38,689 bases of DNA from an uncultured Clostridia bacterium (GTDB lineage: Bacteria > Bacillota > Clostridia > Lachnospirales > Lachnospiraceae). The stretch is taken from NCBI GenBank assembly GCA_946403295.1, contig CAMIZL010000020.1, positions 1-38,689 on the forward strand. Direction: 5' to 3'. Positions 7,546 to 18,027 of this stretch are shown here, one piece after another. The notes under the pieces are model-generated. The model ran no database searches. It had not been told where the DNA came from and was given only the letters and a program-made list of their open reading frames with translations. The position numbers were made by a program, and so were the translations under genes. Every line of letters starts with the position of its first letter. Position 1 is the first letter of the stretch.

Positions 7546-9675
7546 TCAAATCTTAAATTTCCCAACCGCTTCTTTAAGGGCAAGGGCCTTCTCCTGAAGC
7601 TCGCGTGATACTTCTTCGAGCTCGCCGGATGAAACGTCGTGGCTCTCGATGACCTGATTTACAAGCGACGTGAGCGAGAATGTCTCCTCGGTGCTTGCCG
7701 AGATGTTGCTGATGGAGTCGATGGTCACCGCACGTGTGCCTGACATGTCTTTCATGTCATTGTTTATGTCATTGATCTTGTTCATGAGGTCGTTGATCTC
7801 GTTCTTTGTAGCGGTAAGATTCTCGATAAGGCCGGTCGAGATATCGTTTTGGGATCTGACGATCTCGTCTGCTTTACGAACATTTCCTGCCGTTGTTTTT
7901 GCCTGCTGATTGATACCCACGGCACATTTCTTGATCTCGTTGGCCGCCTGACTCGTCTGATCGGCAAGCTTTCTGATCTCTTCGGCAACGACCGAGAAGC
8001 CGCGACCCGATTCTCCCGCCCTCGATGCCTCGATCGACGCATTAAGCGAAAGGAGGTTCGTTTGTGAAGCGATCCCGCCGATCACCTCGATGAACTCATT
8101 GACGGAAGCCGCCTGTGTCTCAAGGCTCTCGATCTCTTTAAGGAGCGACGCCATGATCTGCGAGGAGCTGTCCGATTTATCAACAAGTTCGTTCATTGAC
8201 GTGATATTTTGAGAGATCGCTTCGCTTGTGTCTACGGCGAAATCCCTGATGTCTATGATGTTCTCGCTTGCTCTCTCAATCTTCTGCGAAAGAACATCCA
8301 TCTCTTCAACACATTTCTGCGCGCTCATTGCTTCGGATTCGACATTGTCCGAAACATGCGATGTCGATTCGCTGACCTGATGCGCGAGTTCTTTGAGGTT
8401 GGCGCTCTTTTCTATAACATTGCCCGAGCTCTCCTCTACCTGGTTCGTCACTTCCGCGACGCGATTTATGAGTTCCCTGATATTGCCTATCGTGCCCTTG
8501 ACGTTTCCGGTCAGCTTTCCGAATTCGTCCGTGCCTCCCTCTCCGAACTCAACCGTGAAATCACCCTCGGCAACACGGTCAAGCTTGGTCGTAAGCTTCT
8601 TGATATTTCTGCTTATGTTTGTAGAGAGAAGGATCCCGGCGGTAACCGCAAGCACCGCTCCCACAAGTACGAGTACTACGGTAAGGATACCGAGCGAATT
8701 GACCTCTCCGATTATGTTGTCTTCGGGAACGAGCGCGCAAAGGACATGTCCGGTCGTAGTCTTACAATAGGTAAAGAGGTATTTGTCCCCGTCCTTTGTA
8801 TAATACGTGAACCCCGCATTTTCCTCGGATGAAAGGATTCCGGTCTCATCGCAGACTCCTTTCATGAATCCCGCATCGGCTTTTGTTTCACTGTAATATT
8901 CTTCGCTTCCGTCCGGAAGGATGAGGGCAAGGATGCTTCCTTCGCCGTAATCAAGGCCATCCATGGTCTCGCGAACGGCTTCATAATTGATATCGACAAA
9001 CAATGCGGCTCTCGCCGTGGGGAATTTACGATAGAAAGAGCAGAGGTAAGGCTCGTTGGCATTGCCGAATTTTGCGTCCATATCGGCATGTTCCCTGATC
9101 CACTCTCCGTCAAGACTCTTGAAATTAAATTGTTCATCCTTTGAAAGCTCGGCAAAGAAGCCGTCCGTTTCAAGGATCGCATTGGTGGATATAACGTCAA
9201 ATCCCTCCGAAGGGATCAGCGTGACGCCTCCTATGAATTTGTTAACGGCCTGTTTCATGGTCAGGTATTTCTTGATGTCGACACGCGCGTTGCCGTATTC
9301 ACCGTCGCCCTTTTTATAGGTCGTCATTCTTGCATAGTCAAGGATCTGTTTGTATGTAAGGCATTCCGATGCCGTAGCCGAAACACTTTCCATACCGAAT
9401 GAGATATAATCGCCGACGGCCGAGATCGATTGAACGGCCGCAACTTCATAAGCCTCCGTAAGATTGGCGGCCGATTTTTTGTAGCTGATAACGCCAAGCA
9501 CGACAATAAGAGCAACCGGGATCATAAAGCATAGCAGGATCCTGATCCTTATAGAGAGAGTCTTTCGCGGCTTCTTCTCCGTGACCGGCTTACGATCCGC
9601 CGTCGGTTTTACGGCTTTTTTTGCCTCTTTAACCTTTTTCTCTTTTACTTTAATTGCTTTGTCCTTGACATTCAT
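7546..9675 (-). CDS. methyl-accepting chemotaxis protein
   Basis: 709-residue membrane chemoreceptor. A 44-residue, very Lys-rich cytoplasmic tail precedes TM1 (about 45-64). An extracellular dCache-like sensor follows (65-325), then TM2 (about 328-350), HAMP, and the signalling domain whose tip reads [20 protein letters not shown] followed by [18 protein letters not shown] 9675 follows GGAGGTG; the longer frame to 9753 would overlap the promoter. The receptor should signal to CheA through CheW. A cheW gene occurs at 24186-24641, but no cheA or flagellar gene is in the window. The ligand is unknown. The basic tail is longer than usual. Confidence 0.95.
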   Translation of the reverse strand: MNVKDKAIKVKEKKVKEAKKAVKPTADRKPVTEKKPRKTLSIRIRILLCFMIPVALIVVLGVISYKKSAANLTEAYEVAAVQSISAVGDYISFGMESVSATASECLTYKQILDYARMTTYKKGDGEYGNARVDIKKYLTMKQAVNKFIGGVTLIPSEGFDVISTNAILETDGFFAELSKDEQFNFKSLDGEWIREHADMDAKFGNANEPYLCSFYRKFPTARAALFVDINYEAVRETMDGLDYGEGSILALILPDGSEEYYSETKADAGFMKGVCDETGILSSEENAGFTYYTKDGDKYLFTYCKTTTGHVLCALVPEDNIIGEVNSLGILTVVLVLVGAVLAVTAGILLSTNISRNIKKLTTKLDRVAEGDFTVEFGEGGTDEFGKLTGNVKGTIGNIRELINRVAEVTNQVEESSGNVIEKSANLKELAHQVSESTSHVSDNVESEAMSAQKCVEEMDVLSQKIERASENIIDIRDFAVDTSEAISQNITSMNELVDKSDSSSQIMASLLKEIESLETQAASVNEFIEVIGGIASQTNLLSLNASIEASRAGESGRGFSVVAEEIRKLADQTSQAANEIKKCAVGINQQAKTTAGNVRKADEIVRSQNDISTGLIENLTATKNEINDLMNKINDINNDMKDMSGTRAVTIDSISNISASTEETFSLTSLVNQVIESHDVSSGELEEVSRELQEKALALKEAVGKFKI

Positions 9676-9738
9676 AACAACACCTCCGGATCGAAATCCC
9701 GATATTCTCGTGTTTTTCCATATCCATACCAGACTTAC

Positions 9739-9766
9739 AATATAGCGTAACAAAGACGTCTGTTAA
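9739..9766 (-). promoter_or_regulatory. predicted promoter of the chemoreceptor gene
   Basis: On the minus strand TTAACA (9766-9761), a 16-base spacer, TATATT (9744-9739), about 64 bases before ATG 9675. Confidence 0.45.
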
Positions 9767-9781
9767 ATTACCTAATTCGTC

Positions 9782-9818
9782 AATTAAAATTATAGCCTCC
9801 GACCACCGTCGAAGGCTA
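9782..9818 (-). terminator. terminator after the methyltransferase gene
   Basis: An 11-bp stem with one G-T pair (9818 to 9793, loop of four bases) is followed on the minus strand by ATAATTTTAATT. It separates the methyltransferase from the chemoreceptor promoter. Confidence 0.75.
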
Positions 9819-9906
9819 CTCAATAAGTGCTGAATTACTGTTCTTTATAAGCTCTTTTCTTTTATGCCCGAAGCGGCTTATACGTAGCGCCGGAGCATAT
9901 TTTACA

Positions 9907-10797
9907 TCATGAGCGGGCTCCTTCGAATCTGCCCGAAGAACCGCACGGAAGCACAAGTCCGCTCTTTTCCACCGGAAGACCTACTTCCTGTGCATCAACG
10001 CTTCCCTCAAACCTGCCGGCCGCGAGCGTTCCGAGCATGTATGAAAGAACGGAAGGCGCAAGTCCCGTTGTATAAGAATTGATAAGGATAAAGAGAGGTT
10101 CGGGACAGAGCACGTTCATGCAAAGTTTTACAAAATCCCAAAGGTTCTCCTCGAGTTTCCAGATCTCACCCTTTGGTCCCCTGCCGTACGAAGGGGGATC
10201 CATGATTATCGCATCATAGAAATTCTCTCTTCTGATCTCTCTTTCGACGAATTTTGCGCAGTCATCGACTATATACCTGACAGGAGCATCCGCAAGTCCG
10301 GAGATCGCGGCGTTTTCTTTTGCCCATGTAACCATGCCTTTTGAAGCATCTACGTGAGTGACCGCAGCACCGGCCGATGCACAGGCCACCGTCGCTCCGC
10401 CCGTATATGCAAACAGATTAAGGACCTTGACGGGCTTTCCTTCGCTGCCGCGCCGGGTCCTTTCTTTATTTATGAGCCCGCGCATCCAGTCCCAGTTGAC
10501 CGCCTGCTCGGGAAAAAGTCCTGTGTGTTTGAAGCTGAAGGGCTTCAGATTGAATTTCAGATCCTTATAGCTTATGGACCATACCTCGGGAAGGTTCTTT
10601 ATCTCCCACTGTCCGCCGCCTTTGTCGCTGCGATGGTAATGTCCGTTTATCCTGTTCCAGAGGGCCGCGTCCTTTTCTGTGTGCCAGATGACCTGGGGAT
10701 CGGGTCGCACGAGCCTGTACCCGCCCCAGTCTTCCAGCTTTTCTCCCCCGGAGCAATCTATTATCCGGTAATCTTTCCAGTCATTTGCTATAAACAT
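9907..10797 (-). CDS. class I SAM-dependent methyltransferase, RlmI-like
   Basis: 296 residues. Motif I NLFAYTGG (127-134) binds S-adenosylmethionine, HVDASKGMVTWAKEN follows as motif II, and DPPSYGRG (200-207) is the DPPxY-type catalytic loop of nucleic-acid base methyltransferases. The family acts mostly on 23S rRNA (RlmI/RlmK-like), but the target base here cannot be read. It lacks an obvious N-terminal PUA domain and instead starts with a short strand-rich segment (WGGYRLVRPDPQVIW). ATG 10797 follows CGGAGATAAAA. It has its own promoter, placed in the 55-base gap after the GGDEF gene. Confidence 0.88.
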   Translation of the reverse strand: MFIANDWKDYRIIDCSGGEKLEDWGGYRLVRPDPQVIWHTEKDAALWNRINGHYHRSDKGGGQWEIKNLPEVWSISYKDLKFNLKPFSFKHTGLFPEQAVNWDWMRGLINKERTRRGSEGKPVKVLNLFAYTGGATVACASAGAAVTHVDASKGMVTWAKENAAISGLADAPVRYIVDDCAKFVEREIRRENFYDAIIMDPPSYGRGPKGEIWKLEENLWDFVKLCMNVLCPEPLFILINSYTTGLAPSVLSYMLGTLAAGRFEGSVDAQEVGLPVEKSGLVLPCGSSGRFEGARS

Positions 10798-10822
10798 TTT
10801 TATCTCCGTCGTTTTTTACGCT

Positions 10823-10851
10823 ATTGTAACGGAATGTTTCGTAATAATCAA
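10823..10851 (-). promoter_or_regulatory. promoter of the methyltransferase gene
   Basis: On the minus strand TTGATT (10851-10846), a 17-base spacer, TACAAT (10828-10823). The -35 box nearly touches the stop codon of the upstream GGDEF gene. Confidence 0.55.
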
Positions 10852-10852
10852 A

Positions 10853-11992
10853 TCAATTTGCCATACGCATATTTTTATTGTATGCACCGAACAGCAATTC
10901 ATCGCAGACAACGCAGTTCTTGCCGTACTTCTTTGCTTCGTAGAGGTAATCCTCCGCTTCGTCGCAAAGCACTTCGATGTCGGACGGCTCTACGGGAACT
11001 CCTGTGGCTATGCCGACGCTTAGTGTCACGTGCTGATGTGATGCGCGTCTTCCGTGGTTGATCCTCTTGCTTTCGACTATGGCGCGGATACGGTCTCCGA
11101 GTTCGGATACGTAGTTTTCGTCCCTGCCGTCCACATAAACGAGGAACCTGCCGCCGTTCTGTCTGCAAACTATATCGCTGTCACGCCTGCAGGCGTCGGA
11201 TATGATCTGTGCTATCTGCCTGATCATGAAATTTCCTCTGTCGGAACCGAACGAATTGTTATATTGCTGGAGATCATCGATATCAAACATGATCACCGAC
11301 ATTCTCTTGCGGTCGCGGGTGCATATCTCGCTTGCAACGCCCGTTCTTTTATCAAAACCTTTCTTATTAAGAAGACCCGTAAGTTTGTCGATCGCCTCAA
11401 GGTCTTTGGCATCTTTCGCTCTTTCGGCAGCAACAAGCGCCGATACAAGCTTCTTGCTCTCGCGGACACCGCCCGCTATAAAGAGGCCGTTGAGCAGGAC
11501 AAGGAAAACATAGTCGCCTGCCGTAGCGCCGAAATGTACGTTTGCGAATACGATGAACAGACCCTGGAAGATCTGGTAATAGATCCTTTCGTTGGTCGCG
11601 AATACGGGAACAAAACATACAGCCGCAAGTAAAACGGGATAAAGTCCCATGTGGCCGCCGGATACCGTATCCGAGTAGATGAGAAGAAGCATGAAAGCTT
11701 CAAAGAAAGCCCAGTAGATTTTTGTGATCAGGGACATGTTTCTTGCGTTGCGCGTCATGATGGCTTTTCTTTCGAGAAGCATTCCGACTGCGTTTACGAC
11801 AAGAATTCCGAGTAACGCGATGTTCGAAAGCTCAACCGAGCCCTTTACGACTCCGGGAATATTATAGATGAGCGCAAGGATCAAAATAACGGGCAAGCCC
11901 ACCGCAGCTGTGAGAAGCGTGCGTCTTGCGTTCACGAGAGCAAGCCTTCCGGCGACTCTTCTCTCCTCCTGTCTGTTAAATCCGTACCCCAT
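10853..11992 (-). CDS. membrane GGDEF-domain protein with degenerate active site
   Basis: 379 residues. The first 190 or so contain about six hydrophobic segments (for example LPVILILALIY and YVFLVLLNGLFIAGG), followed by a GGDEF domain beginning DKLTGLLNKKGFDKR. The first metal-binding block FDIDDLQQYNNSFG is kept, but the signature at about 279-283 reads NGGRF instead of GGDEF. That loses the acidic residues needed to make cyclic di-GMP. It is probably a sensor or binding protein rather than an active cyclase (inference). ATG 11992 follows GGAGAG. The divergent upstream gene is uvrB. Confidence 0.88.
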   Translation of the reverse strand: MGYGFNRQEERRVAGRLALVNARRTLLTAAVGLPVILILALIYNIPGVVKGSVELSNIALLGILVVNAVGMLLERKAIMTRNARNMSLITKIYWAFFEAFMLLLIYSDTVSGGHMGLYPVLLAAVCFVPVFATNERIYYQIFQGLFIVFANVHFGATAGDYVFLVLLNGLFIAGGVRESKKLVSALVAAERAKDAKDLEAIDKLTGLLNKKGFDKRTGVASEICTRDRKRMSVIMFDIDDLQQYNNSFGSDRGNFMIRQIAQIISDACRRDSDIVCRQNGGRFLVYVDGRDENYVSELGDRIRAIVESKRINHGRRASHQHVTLSVGIATGVPVEPSDIEVLCDEAEDYLYEAKKYGKNCVVCDELLFGAYNKNMRMAN

Positions 11993-12027
11993 GTTCTTCT
12001 ACTCTCCGAAATTTTTTTTCGTGCAAA

Positions 12028-12131
12028 TGTAGTTCTACTTTTGTAGAAAACATTCTGTGTCAACCTAAACAAACTGTTGTGTATCAAGGCCTGGAGAGAC
12101 CCCACATGTAGAGTGTAGCACAACTGTAGAA
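12028..12131. promoter_or_regulatory. TGTAG-rich intergenic stretch with an inverted repeat
   Basis: TGTAG occurs at 12028, 12042, 12107, 12114 and 12125. TTCTAC and GTAGAA (12033-12048) form an inverted repeat around TTTT. This is upstream of the GGDEF gene and could be operator DNA. No promoter with good spacing was recognised for that gene. Confidence 0.3.
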
Positions 12132-12177
12132 TGGTTGCAACCCTAAAATTAAATCTTTTTTTAATTCGTTGCCCTGC

Positions 12178-12208
12178 TTGACAAAAAATCGAACATATGT
12201 TTTAATAT
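12178..12208 (+). promoter_or_regulatory. promoter of uvrB with embedded LexA box
   Basis: TTGACA at 12178-12183 and a TTTAAT/TAATAT -10 region at 12201-12208 surround CGAACATATGTTTT (12190-12203). This is one base from the Gram-positive LexA (DinR) core GAAC-N4-GTTC. A repressor bound there would cover the promoter, so uvrB-uvrA should be SOS-induced. Confidence 0.8.
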
Positions 12209-12255
12209 AGTCTATGTCGGCATATACATGTCATGTCATGGAAGGAAGCTGTTTT

Positions 12256-14250
12256 ATGGACTTTAAACTTCACTCGGACTTTCGTCCCACGGGCGACCAG
12301 CCTGCTGCCATAACCCGCCTCGTGAACGGGTTTAACGAGGGCAACCAGTTTCAGACTCTCCTCGGAGTAACGGGTTCGGGCAAGACTTTTACCATGGCGA
12401 ACGTTATTGCCGCACTCAACAAACCCACGATAGTCATCGCGCACAACAAAACTCTTGCCGCGCAGCTTTACGGCGAATTCAAGGAATTCTTTCCCGAGAA
12501 CGCCGTTGAGTATTTTGTATCTTATTACGACTATTACCAGCCGGAGGCTTATATCCCGTCGACCGACAAATTCATAGAAAAGGATTCCGCGATCAACGAC
12601 GAGATCGACAGACTCCGTCATTCCGCCACGGCCGCTCTTTCCGAAAGGCGCGACGTTATCATCGTAGCCAGCGTTTCCTGTATCTACGGTATCGCTTCCC
12701 GCGAAGACTACGAGATGATGACGCTGTCCGTCCGTCCCGGCACCTCGCCCGGATGGGAGCCTGTTCTTCGCAGGCTCGTCGAAATGCAGTATGTCCGTGA
12801 CGAGATGGATTTCCACCGCGGAACGTTCAGGGTAAAAGGCGACTGTGTCGACATCTATCCCATCTACAGCAGGGATGTCGCCATCAGGATCGAATTCTTC
12901 GGTGACGAAGTTGACCGTATTTCCGAATTCGATCCGCTTTCGGGAAAGACTACGGCTCTTCTCGATCACCTCATGCTCTTCCCCGCCTCGCACTACGTCG
13001 TTCCCGAGGACAGGATGAAGCAGGCCCTCATAAACATTGAGAAAGAACTTGAAGAACGCATCGCATATTTCAAGGCGAACGACAGGCTCATAGAGGCACA
13101 GCGCATTGAGGAACGTACGCGTTTTGATATGGAGATGTTACGGGAGACCGGCATCTGCTCCGGCATCGAGAATTATTCCATGCATCTCGCCGGGCTTACT
13201 CCCGGCTGCACGCCGCACACCCTTCTCGAGCACTTCGGCGACGATTACCTCATGATCGTTGACGAGTCGCACATGTCCATTCCTCAGTTCAGGGGCATGT
13301 ACAACGGCGACCGTGCCCGTAAAACGATCCTCGTCGATTACGGATTCCGTCTCCCCTCCGCTCTCGAGAACAGGCCTCTCCACTTCGAGGAATTCGAAAG
13401 CATGCTCGACCGCGTTCTGTTCGTTTCGGCAACGCCCGGTCCCTACGAATCGGAGCACGAGCTCCTAAGGACAGAGCAGGTGATCCGTCCCACGGGACTT
13501 CTCGATCCGAAGGTTGAAGTAAGGCCTTCTATCGGTCAGGTCGACGATCTTGCGGGCGAGATCAACAAGGTTACCGCCCGTCACGGCAAAGTACTTGTCA
13601 CCACGCTTACCAAGCGCATGGCGGAGGAGCTTACGGAGTATTTCCGCGGTATCGGCATCCGTGTCAGATACCTCCATTCCGACATAGATACACTCGAGCG
13701 CTCGCAGATCATCCGAGACATGCGTCTCGATGTGTTCGACGTCCTTGTCGGCATCAACCTTTTAAGGGAAGGTCTCGACATCCCCGAAGTCAGCCTCGTA
13801 GCGATCATCGATGCGGACAAAGAGGGATTCCTTCGTTCGGAAACATCCCTCATACAGACGATCGGACGTGCCGCGCGAAACGTTGACGGACATGTTATAA
13901 TGTATGCCGACACCGTAACGGGCTCCATGGAGAGGGCGATCGGCGAGACAAACAGACGACGCGCCATCCAGAGCAAGTATAACGAGGACAACCACATCAC
14001 GCCGAAGACCATCGAAAAGAAGGTCCGCGAGCTCATCAGCATTACCAGGAAGATCGAAGAATCCGACAAGAAGGCCGGCGCGCTCGCAAAGGATCCCGAA
14101 TCCATGACTCTCAAGGAACTCGAGGCAGAGGCAGAGCGTCTCAGAAAACTCATGAACAAGGCGGCCGCGGAACTCGAATTCGAGAAAGCGGCAGAGCTTC
14201 GCGACCGTATGGTGGTGATCCGCAAACACATCGCCGACGTCGCAAAGTGA
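12256..14250 (+). CDS. uvrB: excinuclease ABC subunit B
   Basis: 664 residues, full length. UvrB is the damage-verifying helicase-like subunit of nucleotide excision repair. The Walker A motif GVTGSGKT is at 37-44, the beta-hairpin region reads [19 protein letters not shown], motif II is DESH, and helicase motifs [15 protein letters not shown] and QTIGRAARN follow. The C-terminal UVR domain ([12 protein letters not shown]) contacts UvrC. ATG 12256 is chosen because AGGAAG precedes it and the protein then starts like known UvrB; ATGs at 12214 and 12238 would fall almost at the transcription start. It is first in an operon with uvrA, 32 bases on, under a LexA box. Confidence 0.97.
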   Translation: MDFKLHSDFRPTGDQPAAITRLVNGFNEGNQFQTLLGVTGSGKTFTMANVIAALNKPTIVIAHNKTLAAQLYGEFKEFFPENAVEYFVSYYDYYQPEAYIPSTDKFIEKDSAINDEIDRLRHSATAALSERRDVIIVASVSCIYGIASREDYEMMTLSVRPGTSPGWEPVLRRLVEMQYVRDEMDFHRGTFRVKGDCVDIYPIYSRDVAIRIEFFGDEVDRISEFDPLSGKTTALLDHLMLFPASHYVVPEDRMKQALINIEKELEERIAYFKANDRLIEAQRIEERTRFDMEMLRETGICSGIENYSMHLAGLTPGCTPHTLLEHFGDDYLMIVDESHMSIPQFRGMYNGDRARKTILVDYGFRLPSALENRPLHFEEFESMLDRVLFVSATPGPYESEHELLRTEQVIRPTGLLDPKVEVRPSIGQVDDLAGEINKVTARHGKVLVTTLTKRMAEELTEYFRGIGIRVRYLHSDIDTLERSQIIRDMRLDVFDVLVGINLLREGLDIPEVSLVAIIDADKEGFLRSETSLIQTIGRAARNVDGHVIMYADTVTGSMERAIGETNRRRAIQSKYNEDNHITPKTIEKKVRELISITRKIEESDKKAGALAKDPESMTLKELEAEAERLRKLMNKAAAELEFEKAAELRDRMVVIRKHIADVAK

Positions 14251-14282
14251 CGTCGCTCACATATAAGAGGTTTTAATATACA

Positions 14283-17171
14283 ATGGTACAGAATTACATC
14301 AAAGTTAAGGGAGCAAGGGAAAACAATCTAAAGAGTCTCGATGTGAACATCCCGCGCGACAGTTTCGTCGTGCTCACGGGACTCTCGGGTTCGGGAAAAT
14401 CATCGCTTGCTTTTGATACGATCTATGCGGAAGGACAGCGCCGATACATGGAATCGCTTTCGTCTTACGCGCGTCAGTTCCTCGGCATGATGGAGAAGCC
14501 CGATGTCGACAGCATCGAGGGTCTTCCTCCCGCCATCTCGATCGATCAAAAATCAACCAACCGCAATCCCCGTTCAACAGTCGGAACAGTCACCGAGATC
14601 TACGACTATTTCAGACTTCTTTTCGCGAGGATAGGTGTTCCCCATTGTCCTACCTGCGGCAAAGAGATACGCCGCAGAACGATAGACGAGATGGTGGACG
14701 AAGTGACAAAGCTTCCCGAAGGCACAAGGATCATGGTACTCGCTCCGGTTGTGCGCGGTCGTAAGGGCGAGCATTCAAAGGTTCTCTCCGACGCCCGCAG
14801 AAGCGGATATCTCCGCGTGATCGTCGATTCTCATCTCTACGATCTTTCGGAAGACATTCAGCTCGAAAAGAACAACAAACATAACATAAGCATTGTGATC
14901 GACAGACTCGTGGTTCGCTCAGGCATGAACCTGCGACTCACCGATTCCATCGAGAACGCCCTTAAACTCACGGACGGACTTGTCATGATCGACAAGGGCG
15001 ACGATTCTCCCCTCACTTTGAGCAGGAATTTCGCTTGTCCCGACTGCGGTACAAGCATTGAAGAGCTCGAACCGCGTACATTCTCGTTCAACAACCCCTT
15101 CGGCGCATGTCCGGTTTGTCACGGCATCGGTCAAACCATGGAATTCTCTGCCGACCTCGTACTGCCGGACAAAACGATGAGCATCATCGACAAGGGTGCC
15201 ATGGCAGTCATCGGCTGGAAGTCCGTCTGGGATAAAGGGTCCTTCTCGCGACAGCTTCTCGACTCCGTTGCGAGGGAATTCAGGATCGATCTCAAAAAAC
15301 CTTTCTGCGAGCTTCCCGTCGAGCACCAAAACATATTGATGTACGGAAGCGGCAACCGACAGATCCGCGTCAGATACGAAAGCGGCAGAGGCTCGGGTGA
15401 ATATGTCACTGCCTTCGAAGGGATCATCGGCAACATAAAGCGTCGTTACCGTGAGTCATCCGAAACGGTCAAAGCCGAATACGAGGAATACATGCAAGTC
15501 ATCCCCTGCTCAGCGTGCGGCGGCAAGAGACTCCGCCCGGAGGCACTGTCGGTGACCGTGGGCGGCAGGAACATCGACGAGCTTTCGCGCATGGCGATCT
15601 GCGATCTGTGTGCTTTCATGAACGATCTCAAGCTCACGCCCATGCAGGAACAGATCGGCGCACTCCTTCTTAAGGAGATCAGGAACAGACTCGGATTCCT
15701 CAACAACGTTGGACTCGATTATCTCACGCTTGCAAGAGCAACCGCATCACTTTCGGGCGGTGAGGCTCAGCGTATCAGGCTCGCTACGCAGATCGGTTCC
15801 GGTCTTGTGGGAGTCGCTTATATCCTCGATGAGCCCAGCATCGGACTTCATCAACGCGATAACAGCAAACTTATCGCCGCACTCAAAGACCTCAAGGATC
15901 TCGGAAACACGCTTATCGTCGTCGAACATGACGAGGATACGATGCGTGCCGCTGATCATATCATAGACATCGGACCGGGCGCGGGTTCGCGCGGCGGTGA
16001 ACTCGTCGTTCAGGGAACCGTCGAAGACATTTGCAATTGTCCCGAATCGGTCACGGGAGCTTACCTTTCGGGTAAACTGAGCGTAGATGTTCCATTCGTC
16101 AGACGCGCGCCGCAAGGCTGGCTTCGTGTAAAGGGAGCAAGAGAGAACAATCTCAAGAACATAGACGTTGACATCCCGCTCGGCGTATTTGCATGCATCA
16201 CCGGAGTATCGGGTTCGGGCAAGAGCAGTCTCATCACCGAGATCCTCTCAAAGCGTCTTCAGAGAGACCTCAACCGTGCAAGGACGATCATCCCCGGTGC
16301 GCACGACGGGATCGAAGGACTCGACCAGCTCGACAAAGTCATCAACATCGACCAGTCGCCCATCGGAAAGACGCCGCGTTCGAATCCCGCAACATACACG
16401 GGAGTGTTCGATCTCATACGCGACCTCTTTGCTTCAACTCCCGATGCCAAAGTCAAAGGCTACGACAAGGGCCGCTTCAGCTTCAATGTCAAAGGCGGTC
16501 GGTGTGAGGCCTGCGGCGGTGACGGTATCATCAAGATCGAGATGAATTTCCTGCCCGATGTATATGTTCCGTGCGAAGTCTGCCACGGTATGCGTTATAA
16601 CAGGGAAACGCTCGAGGTTCGTTACAAGGGCAAGAATATATATGAAGTCCTCGATATGACGATCGAGGACGCCGATGAGTTTTTTAACAATGTTCCCTCC
16701 ATAAGTAAAAAGATCAGTACCATGAACGAGGTCGGTCTCGGATATCTCAAGCTCGGTCATCCCTCAACGTCCCTTTCGGGCGGTGAGGCTCAGCGTGTCA
16801 AACTCGCGACGGAACTTGCGAGACGCAGTACCGGCAAGACCATATACATCCTCGACGAGCCCACGACGGGACTCCATTTTGCGGATGTACACAAGCTCAT
16901 TGACATACTCCACAAGCTTGCCGACGGCGGCAATTCCGTGATCGTCATCGAGCACAACCTCGACATGATCAAATGCGCCGACTACATCATTGACCTCGGT
17001 CCCGAGGGCGGCGACAAAGGCGGAACGGTACTGGTACAGGGAACGCCCGAAGAAGTCGCCGAGTGCGATAAATCCTACACCGGACAGTTCCTTAAACCTC
17101 TGCTGGCACGCACGGGACTATCCGCTCCCGCGGCAGCAAAACCTAAGAGAACAAGGAAGACGATAAAATAA
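14283..17171 (+). CDS. uvrA: excinuclease ABC subunit A
   Basis: 962 residues, full length. UvrA is the dimeric damage sensor that loads UvrB. It has two ABC ATPase modules: Walker A GLSGSGKS (33-40) and GVSGSGKS (about 641-648), each with an LSGGEAQR signature and a LDEPSIGLH or LDEPTTGLH Walker B. Zinc-binding cysteine pairs are visible as CPDCG with CPVCHG and as CEACGG (about 740) with CEVCHG. The ribosome site is AGAGG before ATG 14283. It is co-transcribed with uvrB; uvrC is not in the window. Confidence 0.98.
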   Translation: MVQNYIKVKGARENNLKSLDVNIPRDSFVVLTGLSGSGKSSLAFDTIYAEGQRRYMESLSSYARQFLGMMEKPDVDSIEGLPPAISIDQKSTNRNPRSTVGTVTEIYDYFRLLFARIGVPHCPTCGKEIRRRTIDEMVDEVTKLPEGTRIMVLAPVVRGRKGEHSKVLSDARRSGYLRVIVDSHLYDLSEDIQLEKNNKHNISIVIDRLVVRSGMNLRLTDSIENALKLTDGLVMIDKGDDSPLTLSRNFACPDCGTSIEELEPRTFSFNNPFGACPVCHGIGQTMEFSADLVLPDKTMSIIDKGAMAVIGWKSVWDKGSFSRQLLDSVAREFRIDLKKPFCELPVEHQNILMYGSGNRQIRVRYESGRGSGEYVTAFEGIIGNIKRRYRESSETVKAEYEEYMQVIPCSACGGKRLRPEALSVTVGGRNIDELSRMAICDLCAFMNDLKLTPMQEQIGALLLKEIRNRLGFLNNVGLDYLTLARATASLSGGEAQRIRLATQIGSGLVGVAYILDEPSIGLHQRDNSKLIAALKDLKDLGNTLIVVEHDEDTMRAADHIIDIGPGAGSRGGELVVQGTVEDICNCPESVTGAYLSGKLSVDVPFVRRAPQGWLRVKGARENNLKNIDVDIPLGVFACITGVSGSGKSSLITEILSKRLQRDLNRARTIIPGAHDGIEGLDQLDKVINIDQSPIGKTPRSNPATYTGVFDLIRDLFASTPDAKVKGYDKGRFSFNVKGGRCEACGGDGIIKIEMNFLPDVYVPCEVCHGMRYNRETLEVRYKGKNIYEVLDMTIEDADEFFNNVPSISKKISTMNEVGLGYLKLGHPSTSLSGGEAQRVKLATELARRSTGKTIYILDEPTTGLHFADVHKLIDILHKLADGGNSVIVIEHNLDMIKCADYIIDLGPEGGDKGGTVLVQGTPEEVAECDKSYTGQFLKPLLARTGLSAPAAAKPKRTRKTIK

Positions 17172-17216
17172 GAACGCGATAGAGCGTCCGACAAATTCAG
17201 ATCTAGAGAGGAACTC

Positions 17217-17807
17217 ATGAACAATTTTTACGCCATGCTTTCAAGAATGAAATATATCAACAGATGGGCGCTTATGCGCAATTCATATACAGAAAACATA
17301 AGTGAGCATTCGCTTGAAGTGAGCATACTCGCTCATGCCCTTGCCATTATCGGCAATAAACGACTCGGCAAAACTCTTGATGCCGACAGGGCTGCCGTTA
17401 TCGCCATGTTCCATGATGCCACTGAGATCATCACCGGCGATATGCCCACTCCCATCAAGTATTTTAACTCCGACATCAGAAGTGCTTTTAAAGATATAGA
17501 GGCCGGCGCCGCAGAGCGTCTCCTCTCTCTTCTGCCCGAGGATCTTCGCGAGGATTACATCCCCGCCTTCTTCCCGAACAAAGAGGACCCCTGTGAAGCA
17601 TATCTGCTGAAACTCGTAAAAGCGGCAGACAAACTCTCGGCCCTTATAAAATGCCGCGAAGAAGAAAAGATGGGCAATCACGAATTTTCAAGTGCCGGCA
17701 AAACCCTTTACACTTCACTGATAAAGATGGAGCTCCCCGAAGCGGACATCTTCATCAAGGAATTCCTTCCCGCCTACAGCCTCACCCTTGACGAGCTGCA
17801 ATCCTGA
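17217..17807 (+). CDS. yfbR: 5'-deoxynucleotidase, HD-domain YfbR family
   Basis: 196 residues, very close in layout to E. coli YfbR, which dephosphorylates deoxynucleoside 5'-monophosphates. The start SRMKYINRWALMRN, the metal ligands His31, His66-Asp67 (AMFHDATE) and Asp138 (KAADKL), and the TGDMPTPIKYFN loop all match the family as I recall it. ATG 17217 follows AGAGAGGAACTC. It lies 45 bases after uvrA on the same strand with no terminator between, so it probably shares the damage-induced transcript. Confidence 0.93.
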   Translation: MNNFYAMLSRMKYINRWALMRNSYTENISEHSLEVSILAHALAIIGNKRLGKTLDADRAAVIAMFHDATEIITGDMPTPIKYFNSDIRSAFKDIEAGAAERLLSLLPEDLREDYIPAFFPNKEDPCEAYLLKLVKAADKLSALIKCREEEKMGNHEFSSAGKTLYTSLIKMELPEADIFIKEFLPAYSLTLDELQS

Positions 17808-17849
17808 TCTGCGGGAACAACAAGATGTTATAAACAAACTCATGATCGG

Positions 17850-17979
17850 ATAATCGAGTAGGCTGACTCCTACTCGATGCGACGGGACATCTCGCGTACA
17901 AGTCCGCTCGATGTCCGTTCACTCAGCCGTCTGTTCACAAACAAGCTTGCAACAGACGGCCTTCGCTTATCGCACAAAA
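17850..17979. repeat. 130-bp structured dispersed repeat, copy 2
   Basis: Base-for-base identical to 4491-4620, with the same three hairpins and orientation. It fills most of the gap between yfbR and the FecR-domain gene and stops two bases before the terminator hairpin at 17982. It lies in the 3' untranslated region of the uvrB-uvrA-yfbR transcript and, on the other strand, directly behind the FecR-gene terminator. Confidence 0.9.
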
Positions 17980-17981
17980 TG

Positions 17982-18021
17982 AGAAGTGGGAATTCCGAAG
18001 AATTCCCACTTCTTATTTTAA
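17982..18021. terminator. bidirectional terminator between yfbR and the FecR-domain gene
   Basis: AGAAGTGGGAATTC and GAATTCCCACTTCT form a perfect 14-bp stem around CGAA (17982-18013). The plus strand continues TATTTTAAAA. The minus strand continues CATTTTGTG, whose T run is supplied by the 130-bp repeat. Confidence 0.85.
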
Positions 18022-18027
18022 AAATTA

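Noticed and set aside
12214-12258. Upstream starts for uvrB at 12214 or 12238
   Set aside because: They fall at or just after the transcription start implied by the LexA-boxed promoter and add residues absent from the family.
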